Of a stretch of 64,000 nt of DNA, positions 45,871 through 54,117 are shown piece by piece; positions within the stretch are counted from its first letter, which is position 1; each line of letters opens with the position of its first letter. The notes below the pieces were generated by a model. That model saw only the letters and a program-made list of their open reading frames with translations, ran no database searches and had not been told where the DNA came from. Source of the DNA: Rhizobiaceae bacterium (GTDB lineage Bacteria; Pseudomonadota; Alphaproteobacteria; Rhizobiales; Rhizobiaceae); assembly GCA_025698895.1 (NCBI GenBank), contig JAILWO010000005.1, forward strand, positions 143,281-207,280, written 5' to 3'. Position numbers and translations under genes: made by a program.

Positions 45871-46186
45871 GCGCAGTCGAGGCAGGCCTCAGTTGGCCTC
45901 GCGCTCGATCCAGGTCTCCAGGACGTGGCGCTGGATCTTGCCGCTGGTCGAGCGCGGGAAGTCTTCGGAAGCGATGAAGCGGATCTCGCGCGGCCGCTTA
46001 TAGCCGGCCAGTTGATCGCCGCAAAGCCGCATCAGCTCGTCGGCATCGGGGCCGTCGACGTGCCGTGCCACGAAGGCCACCGGGCGTTCGCCCCAGCGCA
46101 GGTCCCCGGCCTTTACGACGGCGGCATCGATCACCTGCGGATGCGCCAGCAGCACCCGCTCGATCTCGGCTGGATAGACGTTTTCC
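45782..46186. repeat. Direct repeat, right copy (about 405 bp)
   Basis: Same-orientation counterpart of 32611-33015, offset by 13,171 bases at the left end and 13,170 at the right. It joins a stranded thioesterase tail to the intact 3-prime end of the CoA ligase. Recombination between the copies would restore a simple thioesterase-ligase tail-to-tail junction and remove the module between them. Confidence 0.9.
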
Positions 46187-47418
46187 CCACCCGACTTGAT
46201 GAGATACTTGGCGCGGTCCACGAAGTCGATGGTGCCGTCCGCATTGCGGCGGAAGACATCGCCCATATGAAAAAAGCCACCGCGAAAGTCGCGGGCGTTG
46301 GTCTCGTCGGCATTCCAGTACCCGGAAAACAGCGTGGGGCCGCGCACGGCCATTTCTCCGGGCGTTCCGTCCGCCACCTCGCGCCCCTCCGGATCGACCA
46401 GCCGCACCTCGCAGAAGGCGCTGGCGCGCTTCGACAGACGTTTCGGCGCGACGCCCACCGGGATCAGCTCGGCCGTGGCCGGCGGCAGCCCCGTTTCGGT
46501 CGCGCCGAAGGAGTTGAGATAGGGCGCGCCGATCAGCGACGTGAGTTCTGCAATCTGATGCGGCGGCACCAGATCGGCCATGGCGCCGCAGATCCTGACG
46601 CCCCTGATCGGCAGAGGATTGGCGCGACGTTCTGCGATGAAGGCCTCGATCGCACCGGGCATCATTATGAACCAGCCGACCTTATGGCGGCTCAGCGCCT
46701 CATTGATGACCGCCGGCTGCAGCCCATCGACCATCACCACGGGGCCACCGCGCAAGATCGTGGCGAGCGCATGGTCGGTCGACGCCATATGGAACATCGG
46801 CGCCCAGGCGATGAAGGCGTCATCAGGCTGGAGCGCGAGCTGCGCCGCAAAAACCATGGAACGTGCGATATGGGCGCGATGACTGACGAGTGCGCCCTTG
46901 GGCAGCCCCGTGGTGCCGGAGGTGTAGAGGATGGTCAGCCCCGCCTCCACGTCATTCACCAGCGCGTCGATGCGCGGATCGGGCTCTGTACCAGCCAGTG
47001 CGGCCTCCCAGTCGGGGCCGATTTCCAGAACCGGCAGGTGCGAGACCGCGTCCAAGGCCGCGCGCAACTCTGGCTCGACCACGGCCAGAACCGGTTCAAC
47101 CAGGTCGATACAGTGCTTGAGCTCCGGCGCGGCCAGCCTCCAGTTCAAACAGGCGACGATCGCCCCGATCCCGGCGGCGGCCAGTTGCAGTTCAAGGTAC
47201 TCGGCGCGATTGTGCGACAGGATCACCAGCCGGTCCCCGGTCTTTACCCCCCGCGCCAGAAGCACCGCAGCGAGACGGTCCACACGGCCCAGAAGGGTGC
47301 CGTAGCTGTGTCTTATCTCTCCGTTCTCGAGCGCAAGCGCATCTTGTTGCTCGCGCGCTCTCGTGCGAAACATCGAATAGACATCTGCCCGCCCGGCGCG
47401 GGCCACCTCCGGCAGCAT
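45889..47418 (-). CDS. AMP-forming acyl-CoA ligase (FadD/CaiC-like)
   Basis: A 509-residue ligase with ILYTSGTTGLPKGALVSH, NSFGATETGL, MGDVFRRNADG, DRAKYLIKSGGENVYP and the C-terminal STSGKIQR lysine motif, so all core ANL elements are intact. The ATG at 47418 is chosen because GGGAGGAG sits six bases upstream; a GTG at 47454 overlapping the FadH-like stop is the alternative. It follows the FadH-like gene in an operon controlled from the region with site G. A broken copy of its end lies at 32718-33015. Confidence 0.92.
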   Translation of the reverse strand: MLPEVARAGRADVYSMFRTRAREQQDALALENGEIRHSYGTLLGRVDRLAAVLLARGVKTGDRLVILSHNRAEYLELQLAAAGIGAIVACLNWRLAAPELKHCIDLVEPVLAVVEPELRAALDAVSHLPVLEIGPDWEAALAGTEPDPRIDALVNDVEAGLTILYTSGTTGLPKGALVSHRAHIARSMVFAAQLALQPDDAFIAWAPMFHMASTDHALATILRGGPVVMVDGLQPAVINEALSRHKVGWFIMMPGAIEAFIAERRANPLPIRGVRICGAMADLVPPHQIAELTSLIGAPYLNSFGATETGLPPATAELIPVGVAPKRLSKRASAFCEVRLVDPEGREVADGTPGEMAVRGPTLFSGYWNADETNARDFRGGFFHMGDVFRRNADGTIDFVDRAKYLIKSGGENVYPAEIERVLLAHPQVIDAAVVKAGDLRWGERPVAFVARHVDGPDADELMRLCGDQLAGYKRPREIRFIASEDFPRSTSGKIQRHVLETWIEREAN

Positions 47419-47450
47419 GATGCTCCTCCCTGGCAATCGTTCCTGGTTGT

Positions 47451-49475
47451 TCACAAAGACTGGGCGAGGCGCACTCCTTCATCGATCGCACGCAGCGCAT
47501 CGAGTTCAGCCGCCTCGGCCGCACCGCCGATCATCGTGGCGGAAATGCCGCGGGCCGCAAGCGCCTCGACCAGCGTCCGTACGGGTTCCTGTCCCGTACA
47601 GAGAACGATCGTATCGGCGGCGATAACTTTTGTCTCGCCGTTCGAAAGGACGTGGAGCCCCCCATCGTCGATACGCTGGTAGACCACGCCCGCTAAGGTC
47701 TCGACTCCGTGTTTGCGTAACGCGTTGCGCAGGATCCAGCCGGTCGAAATGCCAAGCCCCTGTCCCACCTTGCTCGTCTTGCGCTGCAGCATCACCACTT
47801 TGCGCTTTGCAGGCACCACGGCCAGTGGATCGCCCGCCAGCGCGCCGGCGTTCCTGAATTGTCCGTCCACACCCCACGTGTCGAAAAAGGCCGCGTTCTC
47901 GTTGGCCTCAGCCGGATGGGTGACAAGGAATTCGGCCACGTCATGGCCGATCCCGCCGGCGCCCATGATGGCCACGGTCTGTCCCGCCTCCCGTGCGCCG
48001 CAGAGGATCTCGGCATAGGTGGCGACCTTGGGATGATCTATGCCCGGAATGTCCGGAATGCGAGGGGTCACTCCTGAGGCGATCACCACATGGTCGAACC
48101 CGGCAAGATCGTCGGCAGTGGCGCGACAGCCCAGCCGCAGGGTGACGCCGTGCCTGTCCATCTGAGCAGTGTAATAGCGCAGCGTTTCGTCGAACTCGTG
48201 CTTGCCCGGGGCCGCACGTGCCAGGTTGAGCTGCCCGCCCAGCCGGTTCTCTGCCTCGAAAAGAGTGACCGCGTGCCCAAGCCGCGCGGCCTCGGCCGCC
48301 GTGGCCATACCCGCCGCCCCGCCGCCGACGATCGCCACCTTCTTCGGGGTCTCGCTCGGCGTGTCACGGAATTCCATCTCGCGGCCGGCGCGCGGATTGA
48401 CAAGGCAGCTTGCCGGACGGTCCGAGAAGATGAAATCCAGACATGCCTGATTGCAGGCGATGCAGGTGTTGATCTCATGGGCCCGACCCTCGCGCACCTT
48501 CTTCACGAAATGAGGGTCGGCGAGGAAGGGCCGCGCCATCGAGACCATGTCGGCATCTCCCGAGGCCAGGATGTCCTCGGCGACCTCGGGGGTATTGATT
48601 CGGTTCGAGGCCACCACCGGGATCGACACCGCCGCCTTCACGTTGGCCGCCGCCTTCCGCCAGGCGCCACGCGGCACCGGATAGGCGATCGTTGGCACGC
48701 GCGCCTCGTGCCAGCCGATTCCGGTGTTCAGAATGTCGGCGCCGGCGGCCTCGATCTTGCGGGCGAGCGCGGCGATCTCTTCGGCGGGCGCGCCGCCCTC
48801 GACAAGATCGGCCGCCGAAATACGGTAGATGACCAGCAAATCCGGTCCGCAGCGGTCGCGCACCGCGCGCACGATTTCGACCGCGAAGCGGTGCCGGTTG
48901 TCGGCGCTGCCACCCCACTCGTCCTCGCGTTTGTTGGTGTGGGTCACGGTGAATTCATTAATGAGATAGCCTTCGGAGCCCATTATTTCGACGCCATCGA
49001 AACCGGCAGATTGCGCGTTGAGCGCTGCCTGGGCGAAATCTTCAATGGTGTGCAGAATATCCTGCTCGCTCATCTCGCGCGGGGAATAGCGGTTTATCGG
49101 CGTCCGAATCGGCGAAGGTGCCACGCAACCTTCAAACTTGGCATAACGCCCCGCGTGGCAGATCTGCGCGCAAATCAGACTGCCTTCCTGATGGACTGCA
49201 TCGCAAATCGGCTTGAGGCTCAGCGCCTGCTGCGGATCGTCGAGCCGCGGACCTTCCGGATCGAACATGCCTTCGGCGTTGGGCGCAAAACCGCCAGTCA
49301 CGATGACTGCCGCTTCGCCGTGCGCGCGTTCACGATAGAACGCGACCTGTCTTTCGATACCGTTGGTTTCGGTTTCAAGCCGCGTGTGCATCGAGCCCAT
49401 AATGACCCGGTTTCGCAGATCGTGGACGCCTGCCCGGATCGGGGACAGCAATTTCTCGAAGCGCCTGTCGGACAT
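47451..49475 (-). CDS. NADH:flavin oxidoreductase / 2,4-dienoyl-CoA reductase (FadH-like)
   Basis: A 674-residue two-domain flavoprotein. The N-terminal old-yellow-enzyme barrel (about residues 1-330) has LRNRVIMGSMHTRLE, ICHAGRY and FTVTHTNKREDEWGG. A Cys cluster (CIACNQAC, then a further Cys in PASCLVNP) marks the 4Fe-4S site. The C-terminal half binds FAD and NAD(P) (VAIVGGGAAGMATAAEAA and VAIMGAGGIGHDVAEF). It probably reduces dienoyl-CoA intermediates, as needed for polyunsaturated or isoprenoid chains. ATG 49475 is preferred (GGGAGGG upstream). Related enzymes also reduce other enones, so the substrate is open. Confidence 0.92.
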   Translation of the reverse strand: MSDRRFEKLLSPIRAGVHDLRNRVIMGSMHTRLETETNGIERQVAFYRERAHGEAAVIVTGGFAPNAEGMFDPEGPRLDDPQQALSLKPICDAVHQEGSLICAQICHAGRYAKFEGCVAPSPIRTPINRYSPREMSEQDILHTIEDFAQAALNAQSAGFDGVEIMGSEGYLINEFTVTHTNKREDEWGGSADNRHRFAVEIVRAVRDRCGPDLLVIYRISAADLVEGGAPAEEIAALARKIEAAGADILNTGIGWHEARVPTIAYPVPRGAWRKAAANVKAAVSIPVVASNRINTPEVAEDILASGDADMVSMARPFLADPHFVKKVREGRAHEINTCIACNQACLDFIFSDRPASCLVNPRAGREMEFRDTPSETPKKVAIVGGGAAGMATAAEAARLGHAVTLFEAENRLGGQLNLARAAPGKHEFDETLRYYTAQMDRHGVTLRLGCRATADDLAGFDHVVIASGVTPRIPDIPGIDHPKVATYAEILCGAREAGQTVAIMGAGGIGHDVAEFLVTHPAEANENAAFFDTWGVDGQFRNAGALAGDPLAVVPAKRKVVMLQRKTSKVGQGLGISTGWILRNALRKHGVETLAGVVYQRIDDGGLHVLSNGETKVIAADTIVLCTGQEPVRTLVEALAARGISATMIGGAAEAAELDALRAIDEGVRLAQSL

Positions 49476-49511
49476 ATCCACGTTCCCTCCCATTGCATCT
49501 TGCCAAGCATT

Positions 49512-49525
49512 CTAACGTTTGTTAG
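49512..49525. promoter_or_regulatory. Operator-like inverted repeat (site G)
   Basis: CTAACGTTTGTTAG matches the shared core exactly. It lies in the divergent region between the FadH-like/ligase operon and the long plus-strand operon that contains carboxylase 3, about 40 bases from each start, so it could control both. Confidence 0.78.
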
Positions 49526-49568
49526 GTTTTTTGGGAAGTGAGATTCACAGGCTCGGGAGGGCTATCAC

Positions 49569-50750
49569 GTGCAGTTTCAACCGACAGATGACCAGCAGGC
49601 CTTTCGAGAGACAGCACAGCGTTTCGCACGTGAAAAGCTGGCCGAGAGCTATCAGAAGCGGGCAACCGAGCACGTGATGGATCGCGGGCTCATCAAGGAG
49701 ATGGGGGCGCTTGGGCTGATCGGCGCCGATCTGCCCGAGGAGTTCGGCGGGTTGGGCGAGAGCTCCGTCACGGCCGGATTGATCGTCGAGGAAATCGCGC
49801 GCGCCGATTTCAATGTCAGCTACATCCAGCTTCTGGGGTCGCTGATGGGCGGCATGGTCGCGAAACACGCCTTGCCCGACATCGCCAAGGAATGGGTGCC
49901 CCGCGTCACGGCGGGTGAGGCGGTGATAGGGTTGGGATTGACCGAGCCGCGCGGCGGATCGGACGCGGCGAACCTGCAACTCAGGGCCGCCAAATCCGGC
50001 AACGGCTGGCGGCTGAACGGCGAGAAGACGTCGATGAGCTTTGCCGCGCAGGCCGACGCGGCGGTGGTCTTTGCCCGTACCGGCGATCCCGAGGGCGGAT
50101 CGCGGGGCGTCAGTGCGTTCCTCGTGGACCTGAATGAAAAGGGCATCAACCGCACGCATTTCGACGACATCGGGACCAAGCCCGTGGGGCGCGGTTCGGT
50201 CTTCTTTGACGACGTCTTCGTCCCCTCCCAATGCCTGATGGCCGAGCAGGACCGTGCCTTCGGCACGATCATGGCTGGCTTCGACTATTCCCGAGCGCTG
50301 ATCGGGCTGGAATGTCTGGGCGCGGCGCGGGCCTCGGTAGACGAGACCTGGACCTATGTGCAGGAACGCGAAGCCTTCGGTGCGCCGCTGGCGCAGTATC
50401 AGGGGGTCAGCTTCCCGCTGGTCGAGGCCGAAACGCAGCTTACCATGATGCGACAGCTTTGCTACTACACGCTCGATCTGCGCGACCGTGGCCTGCCGCA
50501 CACCAAGGAGGCGGCGATGTGCAAGTGGTACGTGCCGAAAACCGCGTGCGAGATCATCCATCAGTGCCTGATCCTGCATGGCCACTACGGCTACACCACC
50601 GACCTGCCTCACCATCAGCGCTACAACGATGTTCTGGGCCTGCAGATCGGCGACGGTACCGCGCAAATCCAGAAGCTCGTCATCGCGCGCGAGAAGGTCG
50701 GCCGCATGGCGCTGCAATACGACAAGAAGGCCAAGGGAGGCGCGAAATGA
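49569..50750 (+). CDS. Acyl-CoA dehydrogenase (cyclic acyl-CoA dehydrogenase-like)
   Basis: A 393-residue dehydrogenase starting at GTG 49569 (CGGGAGGG upstream). LTEPRGGSDAANLQ and ILHGHYGYTTDLPHHQRY are the family blocks. The catalytic loop reads IGDGTAQIQ, with Asp in place of Glu, and helix G has MAGFDYSRALIG without an isovaleryl-type Glu. The GHYGY and DGTAQ features recall cyclohexanecarboxyl-CoA and other cyclic-acid dehydrogenases; this is a resemblance only. First gene of the long carboxylase 3 operon, ATGA-coupled to the next gene. Confidence 0.9.
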   Translation: MQFQPTDDQQAFRETAQRFAREKLAESYQKRATEHVMDRGLIKEMGALGLIGADLPEEFGGLGESSVTAGLIVEEIARADFNVSYIQLLGSLMGGMVAKHALPDIAKEWVPRVTAGEAVIGLGLTEPRGGSDAANLQLRAAKSGNGWRLNGEKTSMSFAAQADAAVVFARTGDPEGGSRGVSAFLVDLNEKGINRTHFDDIGTKPVGRGSVFFDDVFVPSQCLMAEQDRAFGTIMAGFDYSRALIGLECLGAARASVDETWTYVQEREAFGAPLAQYQGVSFPLVEAETQLTMMRQLCYYTLDLRDRGLPHTKEAAMCKWYVPKTACEIIHQCLILHGHYGYTTDLPHHQRYNDVLGLQIGDGTAQIQKLVIAREKVGRMALQYDKKAKGGAK

Positions 50751-51526
50751 GCGTTCCCGTCAATGTCAGCGCCGAGGGCAGCGTCGGCATTATCGAGCTC
50801 GCCCGCCCCGACAAGTTCAACTGCCTGTCGCTGGAGGTCCACGAGTGTATCTCCAGGGCCCGCGAAAGTTTTGAGGCGGATCGCGACATCCGCTCGATCC
50901 TGATCTGCGCACAGGGAAAGCACTTCTGCACCGGCGCCGACCTGACCGAGGTGAAAACAAAGATAATGGACTCGCAGACGCTGGACCACTTCATCGCCTT
51001 TGGCATGGAAGGGCTTCGCAGGCTGGAACAGAGCCGTCTCCCCGTGGTCGTCGCGGTGCAGGGCCTTTGCCTGGCCGGCGGGCTTGAGCTGATGCTGTCC
51101 TGCGATGTCTGTTTCGCCGCGGAAAGCGCTCAGTTCGGCGACCAGCATGCGCAGTTCGGGCTGATCCCCGGCTGGGGCGGCAGCCAGCGGCTGACCCGGC
51201 TGATGGGCCTGCGCCAGGCGCTCGATCTGATGTTCTCGGCCCGCTGGCTGAAGGCGGACGAGGCGAAGGAGGCCGGACTGGTGAACTACGTCGTGCCGGA
51301 CGAAGAGCTGCGCCAGGCGGCGTTGAACTACTGCGTGACCATCGGCACCCGCTCACGCCCCGGCATTGCCGAGATGAAGCGCCTGGCACGTGAAGGCGCC
51401 GATATGGGCCTCGACCAGCAGATGCGGCTGGAGCGCGACGCTGCCGTGCGTGCGCTACGAAGCGAGGACGTGGCCGAAGGGCTGGACGCATTCGAAAGCC
51501 GGCGCATGCCGGCCTTCAAAGCCTGA
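50747..51526 (+). CDS. Enoyl-CoA hydratase/isomerase family protein
   Basis: A 259-residue crotonase-fold protein overlapping the previous gene by four bases. ARPDKFNCLSLEVH, HFCTGADLTEVK and QGLCLAGGLELMLSCD give the fold. FGLIPGWGGSQRLTRLMG includes the usual second-site region but with Gly-Trp where many hydratases have a catalytic Glu, so an isomerase or hydrolase role should be considered. It is 14 bases before the next dehydrogenase. Confidence 0.9.
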   Translation: MSVPVNVSAEGSVGIIELARPDKFNCLSLEVHECISRARESFEADRDIRSILICAQGKHFCTGADLTEVKTKIMDSQTLDHFIAFGMEGLRRLEQSRLPVVVAVQGLCLAGGLELMLSCDVCFAAESAQFGDQHAQFGLIPGWGGSQRLTRLMGLRQALDLMFSARWLKADEAKEAGLVNYVVPDEELRQAALNYCVTIGTRSRPGIAEMKRLAREGADMGLDQQMRLERDAAVRALRSEDVAEGLDAFESRRMPAFKA

Positions 51527-51540
51527 CAAGAGGTGCGGGA

Positions 51541-52701
51541 ATGGACTTCACGCTCAACGATGAGCAGCGCCAGATCTACGATTACGGCGCCCAGCTCGCG
51601 CAGAAATTCGACAACGCCTACTGGCTGGATCACGCCCGCCGGCACACCTTTCCCAAAGAGATGTTCCAGCAGATCGCCGAGGACGGCTTTCTCGGCATCA
51701 TGGTGCCCGAGGAATATGGCGGCGCCGGTCTCGGTATGACCGAGATGGCGCTGTTCATGGAGGGCACGGCGAACCACGGCATCCCGCTCCTGATGATGGT
51801 GGTCGGACCGACCATGTCGCTGGCACATATCGCCAGCCACGGGACCGAGTTCCACCGCAGAGAGCTCTTGCCGGCCGCCTGCCGGGGCGAGATCCAGTTC
51901 TGCTTCGCGATCACCGAGCCGGGCGCCGGGTCCAACACGATCAAGGCCACGACGCTCGCCAGGAGCAAGGGCAACCGTTTTGCGCTAACAGGGGAAAAGA
52001 CCTTCATCACCGGCGCTGACGTCTCCGACTACTGCCTTGTGGTGGCGCGCACCAAGCCTCACACCGAGGTCTCCCGCAAGACCGACGGCTTCACGCTGTT
52101 CGCCGTGGACCTGAAGAAGAAGGGCGTAGAAATGCAGCGGGTGAAGGTCTCGATCCCACTGCCGGAAGAACAATGGACGCTGTTCTTCGACGAGGTGGAT
52201 CTCGGTCCCGAGGATATCGTGGGCGAGGTGGACGATGGCTTTTCGATCCTGTTCGATTCGCTCAATCCCGAACGCATCATCCTGGCGGCGCTTTGCTGCG
52301 GGATCGGCCGGTTCGCCTTACGGAAGGCAGTGGTCTATGCTTGCGAGCGCAACGTCTTTGGTCAGCCGATCGGCGCGCACCAGGGCGTGCAGCATCCGCT
52401 GGCCAAGGCCCACACGGCCGTGGAGATGGCGAGCCTGATGACCCGCCGTGCGGCCTGGGAATTCGACAACAAGCTTTCGGCCGGTGCCTCGTCGAACATG
52501 GCGAAATATGCCGCCGCCGAGGCCGGGATCGAAGCCGTGGACGCCGCCCTTCAGGCCCATGGCGGGTCGGGTTTCACGGAAGATACCGGGCTGTACGAGC
52601 TTTATCCGTTGGTGCGCCTGCTACGCACCGCGCCGGTGAACCGTGAACTGTGCCTCAGCTTTATTGGCGAGAAGGTAATGGGTCTGCCGCGGTCGTATTG
52701 A
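51541..52701 (+). CDS. Acyl-CoA dehydrogenase (APVN-loop subgroup)
   Basis: A 386-residue dehydrogenase with ITEPGAGSNTIK and QAHGGSGFTEDTGLYE. The usual EGT loop is replaced by TAPVNREL, and the likely base is the Glu of DSLNPERIIL in helix G. The C-terminus GLPRSY resembles the GMPRSF end of the dehydrogenase at 60435, with which it forms a subgroup that also includes the partial protein at 1-891. Part of the carboxylase 3 operon. Confidence 0.92.
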   Translation: MDFTLNDEQRQIYDYGAQLAQKFDNAYWLDHARRHTFPKEMFQQIAEDGFLGIMVPEEYGGAGLGMTEMALFMEGTANHGIPLLMMVVGPTMSLAHIASHGTEFHRRELLPAACRGEIQFCFAITEPGAGSNTIKATTLARSKGNRFALTGEKTFITGADVSDYCLVVARTKPHTEVSRKTDGFTLFAVDLKKKGVEMQRVKVSIPLPEEQWTLFFDEVDLGPEDIVGEVDDGFSILFDSLNPERIILAALCCGIGRFALRKAVVYACERNVFGQPIGAHQGVQHPLAKAHTAVEMASLMTRRAAWEFDNKLSAGASSNMAKYAAAEAGIEAVDAALQAHGGSGFTEDTGLYELYPLVRLLRTAPVNRELCLSFIGEKVMGLPRSY

Positions 52702-52725
52702 TCGCGAAAGCCCAGGGAGGAAAGC

Positions 52726-54117
52726 ATGCAACACGGAATGCGCTTCCGGCGGGCCGATGCCGGCGCGAAGGCCAACGACCGGTTCTGGCACGAGATCGAG
52801 GGCATGCCGCTCGACGAGGTGCGCCGCATCCAGGAGGAGCGGCTGGTCGAGCAAATGGCCTATCTCAAGGCCAACTCGCCCTTCTACCAAGACAAGTTCG
52901 CTGCGGCCGGCGTCGATTTCGATGAGATCCGCACCATTGAGGATCTGCAGAGGCTGCCCTTCACCTACAAGACCGAGATACGCGAAAGCCTGTCGGCCGA
53001 GCCGCCTTTCGGCCGCCACCGCGCCGCGCCGATGGAAGACATCATCCAGATGCAGGCGTCCTCGGGGACGACCGGCAGCCCCTCCTACGTGGCGTTGACA
53101 GAATCCGATGCCGAGATGTGGCACGAGATGACGGCGCGCTGCTTCTTCGCCAACGGCGTGCGGCCCGGCGACATGGTGCTGCACGCCTTCTCGCTCGCCA
53201 AGGGCTTCGTGGGCGGCATCCCGGTGATGCAGGGCCTGCAATATATGGGCGCCATCGACGTGCCGGTGGGAGCCGACGGCGGCGCCGACCGGCTCCTGCG
53301 CGCCTGCGCCGACACGCGCCCGCGCTGCGTCGTCGGGGCGCCGAATTTCGTGATCCACCTGGCCGAAAAGGCCGAAGAGGTGCTGGGCGCACCAGTGAGC
53401 AGACTGGGCGTGGAACGAGTCGTCGTCGGCGGGGAGCCGGGCGGCGGCATTCCGGCGATCCGCGCCAAGATCGAAAAACTGTGGGGCGCCAAGTGCACCG
53501 AGATGCTAGGCGGTACCGACCTGGGCGTGACCTACTGGGCCGAGTGTGACCAGCAGTCGGGCATGCACATGGTCAACATGGACTACGTTTTGACCGAACT
53601 GCTCGACCCCGAGACCGGCAAGATCATCCCTTGGGCGGAGGGCGCCAGTGGCGAGATGATCTACACCGCCCTCGGCCGCCGGGCGAGCCCGCTGGTGCGC
53701 TTCCGCTCGGGCGATTTCATCGAGGTCCTGGACACGACCTGCGCCTGCGGCCGGACGGGTCCCAAGATCCGCTGCACAGGGCGCACCGACGACATGCTGA
53801 TCGTGCGCGGGGCCAACGTGTTTCCCTCGGCGATCAACAGCATCGTCAACGAGATGGTGCCGCAAACGAACGGCGTCATGCGTGTGGTGGCCGATTTCGA
53901 GGGCCACACCACGCAGGAAGCACTGAAGATCATCGTCGAACGCGGCCCCGACCGCGACCGAGACGGTGACGCGGACCTGAAGAAGAAGATCGAGCAGCGC
54001 CTGCGCGACGCCCTGGTGTTCAGGGCCGATGTCCGGATCGTCGATGCCGACACCTTCGAAAAGCCGGGCGCGGCCAAGGTGGCCTTCGTGTTGAGAAAGT
54101 ACCCCGACCTGCCATGA
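52726..54117 (+). CDS. Phenylacetate-CoA ligase-family (PaaK-like) AMP ligase
   Basis: A 463-residue ANL ligase of the PaaK type, which is shorter than FadD-type ligases. QASSGTTGSPSYVALT is the P-loop, EMLGGTDLGVTYWAEC the A5-like region, VRFRSGDFIEV contains the conserved Asp, and GRTDDMLIVRGANVFPS the hinge. A CxCG motif (CACGRTG) recalls the Cys-containing PaaK segment. It overlaps the CT3 gene by four bases, so its acid product is probably the substrate that enters the carboxylase 3 route. Confidence 0.92.
   Translation: MQHGMRFRRADAGAKANDRFWHEIEGMPLDEVRRIQEERLVEQMAYLKANSPFYQDKFAAAGVDFDEIRTIEDLQRLPFTYKTEIRESLSAEPPFGRHRAAPMEDIIQMQASSGTTGSPSYVALTESDAEMWHEMTARCFFANGVRPGDMVLHAFSLAKGFVGGIPVMQGLQYMGAIDVPVGADGGADRLLRACADTRPRCVVGAPNFVIHLAEKAEEVLGAPVSRLGVERVVVGGEPGGGIPAIRAKIEKLWGAKCTEMLGGTDLGVTYWAECDQQSGMHMVNMDYVLTELLDPETGKIIPWAEGASGEMIYTALGRRASPLVRFRSGDFIEVLDTTCACGRTGPKIRCTGRTDDMLIVRGANVFPSAINSIVNEMVPQTNGVMRVVADFEGHTTQEALKIIVERGPDRDRDGDADLKKKIEQRLRDALVFRADVRIVDADTFEKPGAAKVAFVLRKYPDLP

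Noticed and set aside
45925..47682. A 585-residue plus-strand frame opposite the ligase and reductase genes
   Set aside because: No family resemblance, and it covers the sense ligase that has all its catalytic motifs. A shadow of codon usage. The frames at 30168-31487 minus, 48090-49541 plus, 5217-6320 plus and 55711-57036 minus were rejected for the same reason.
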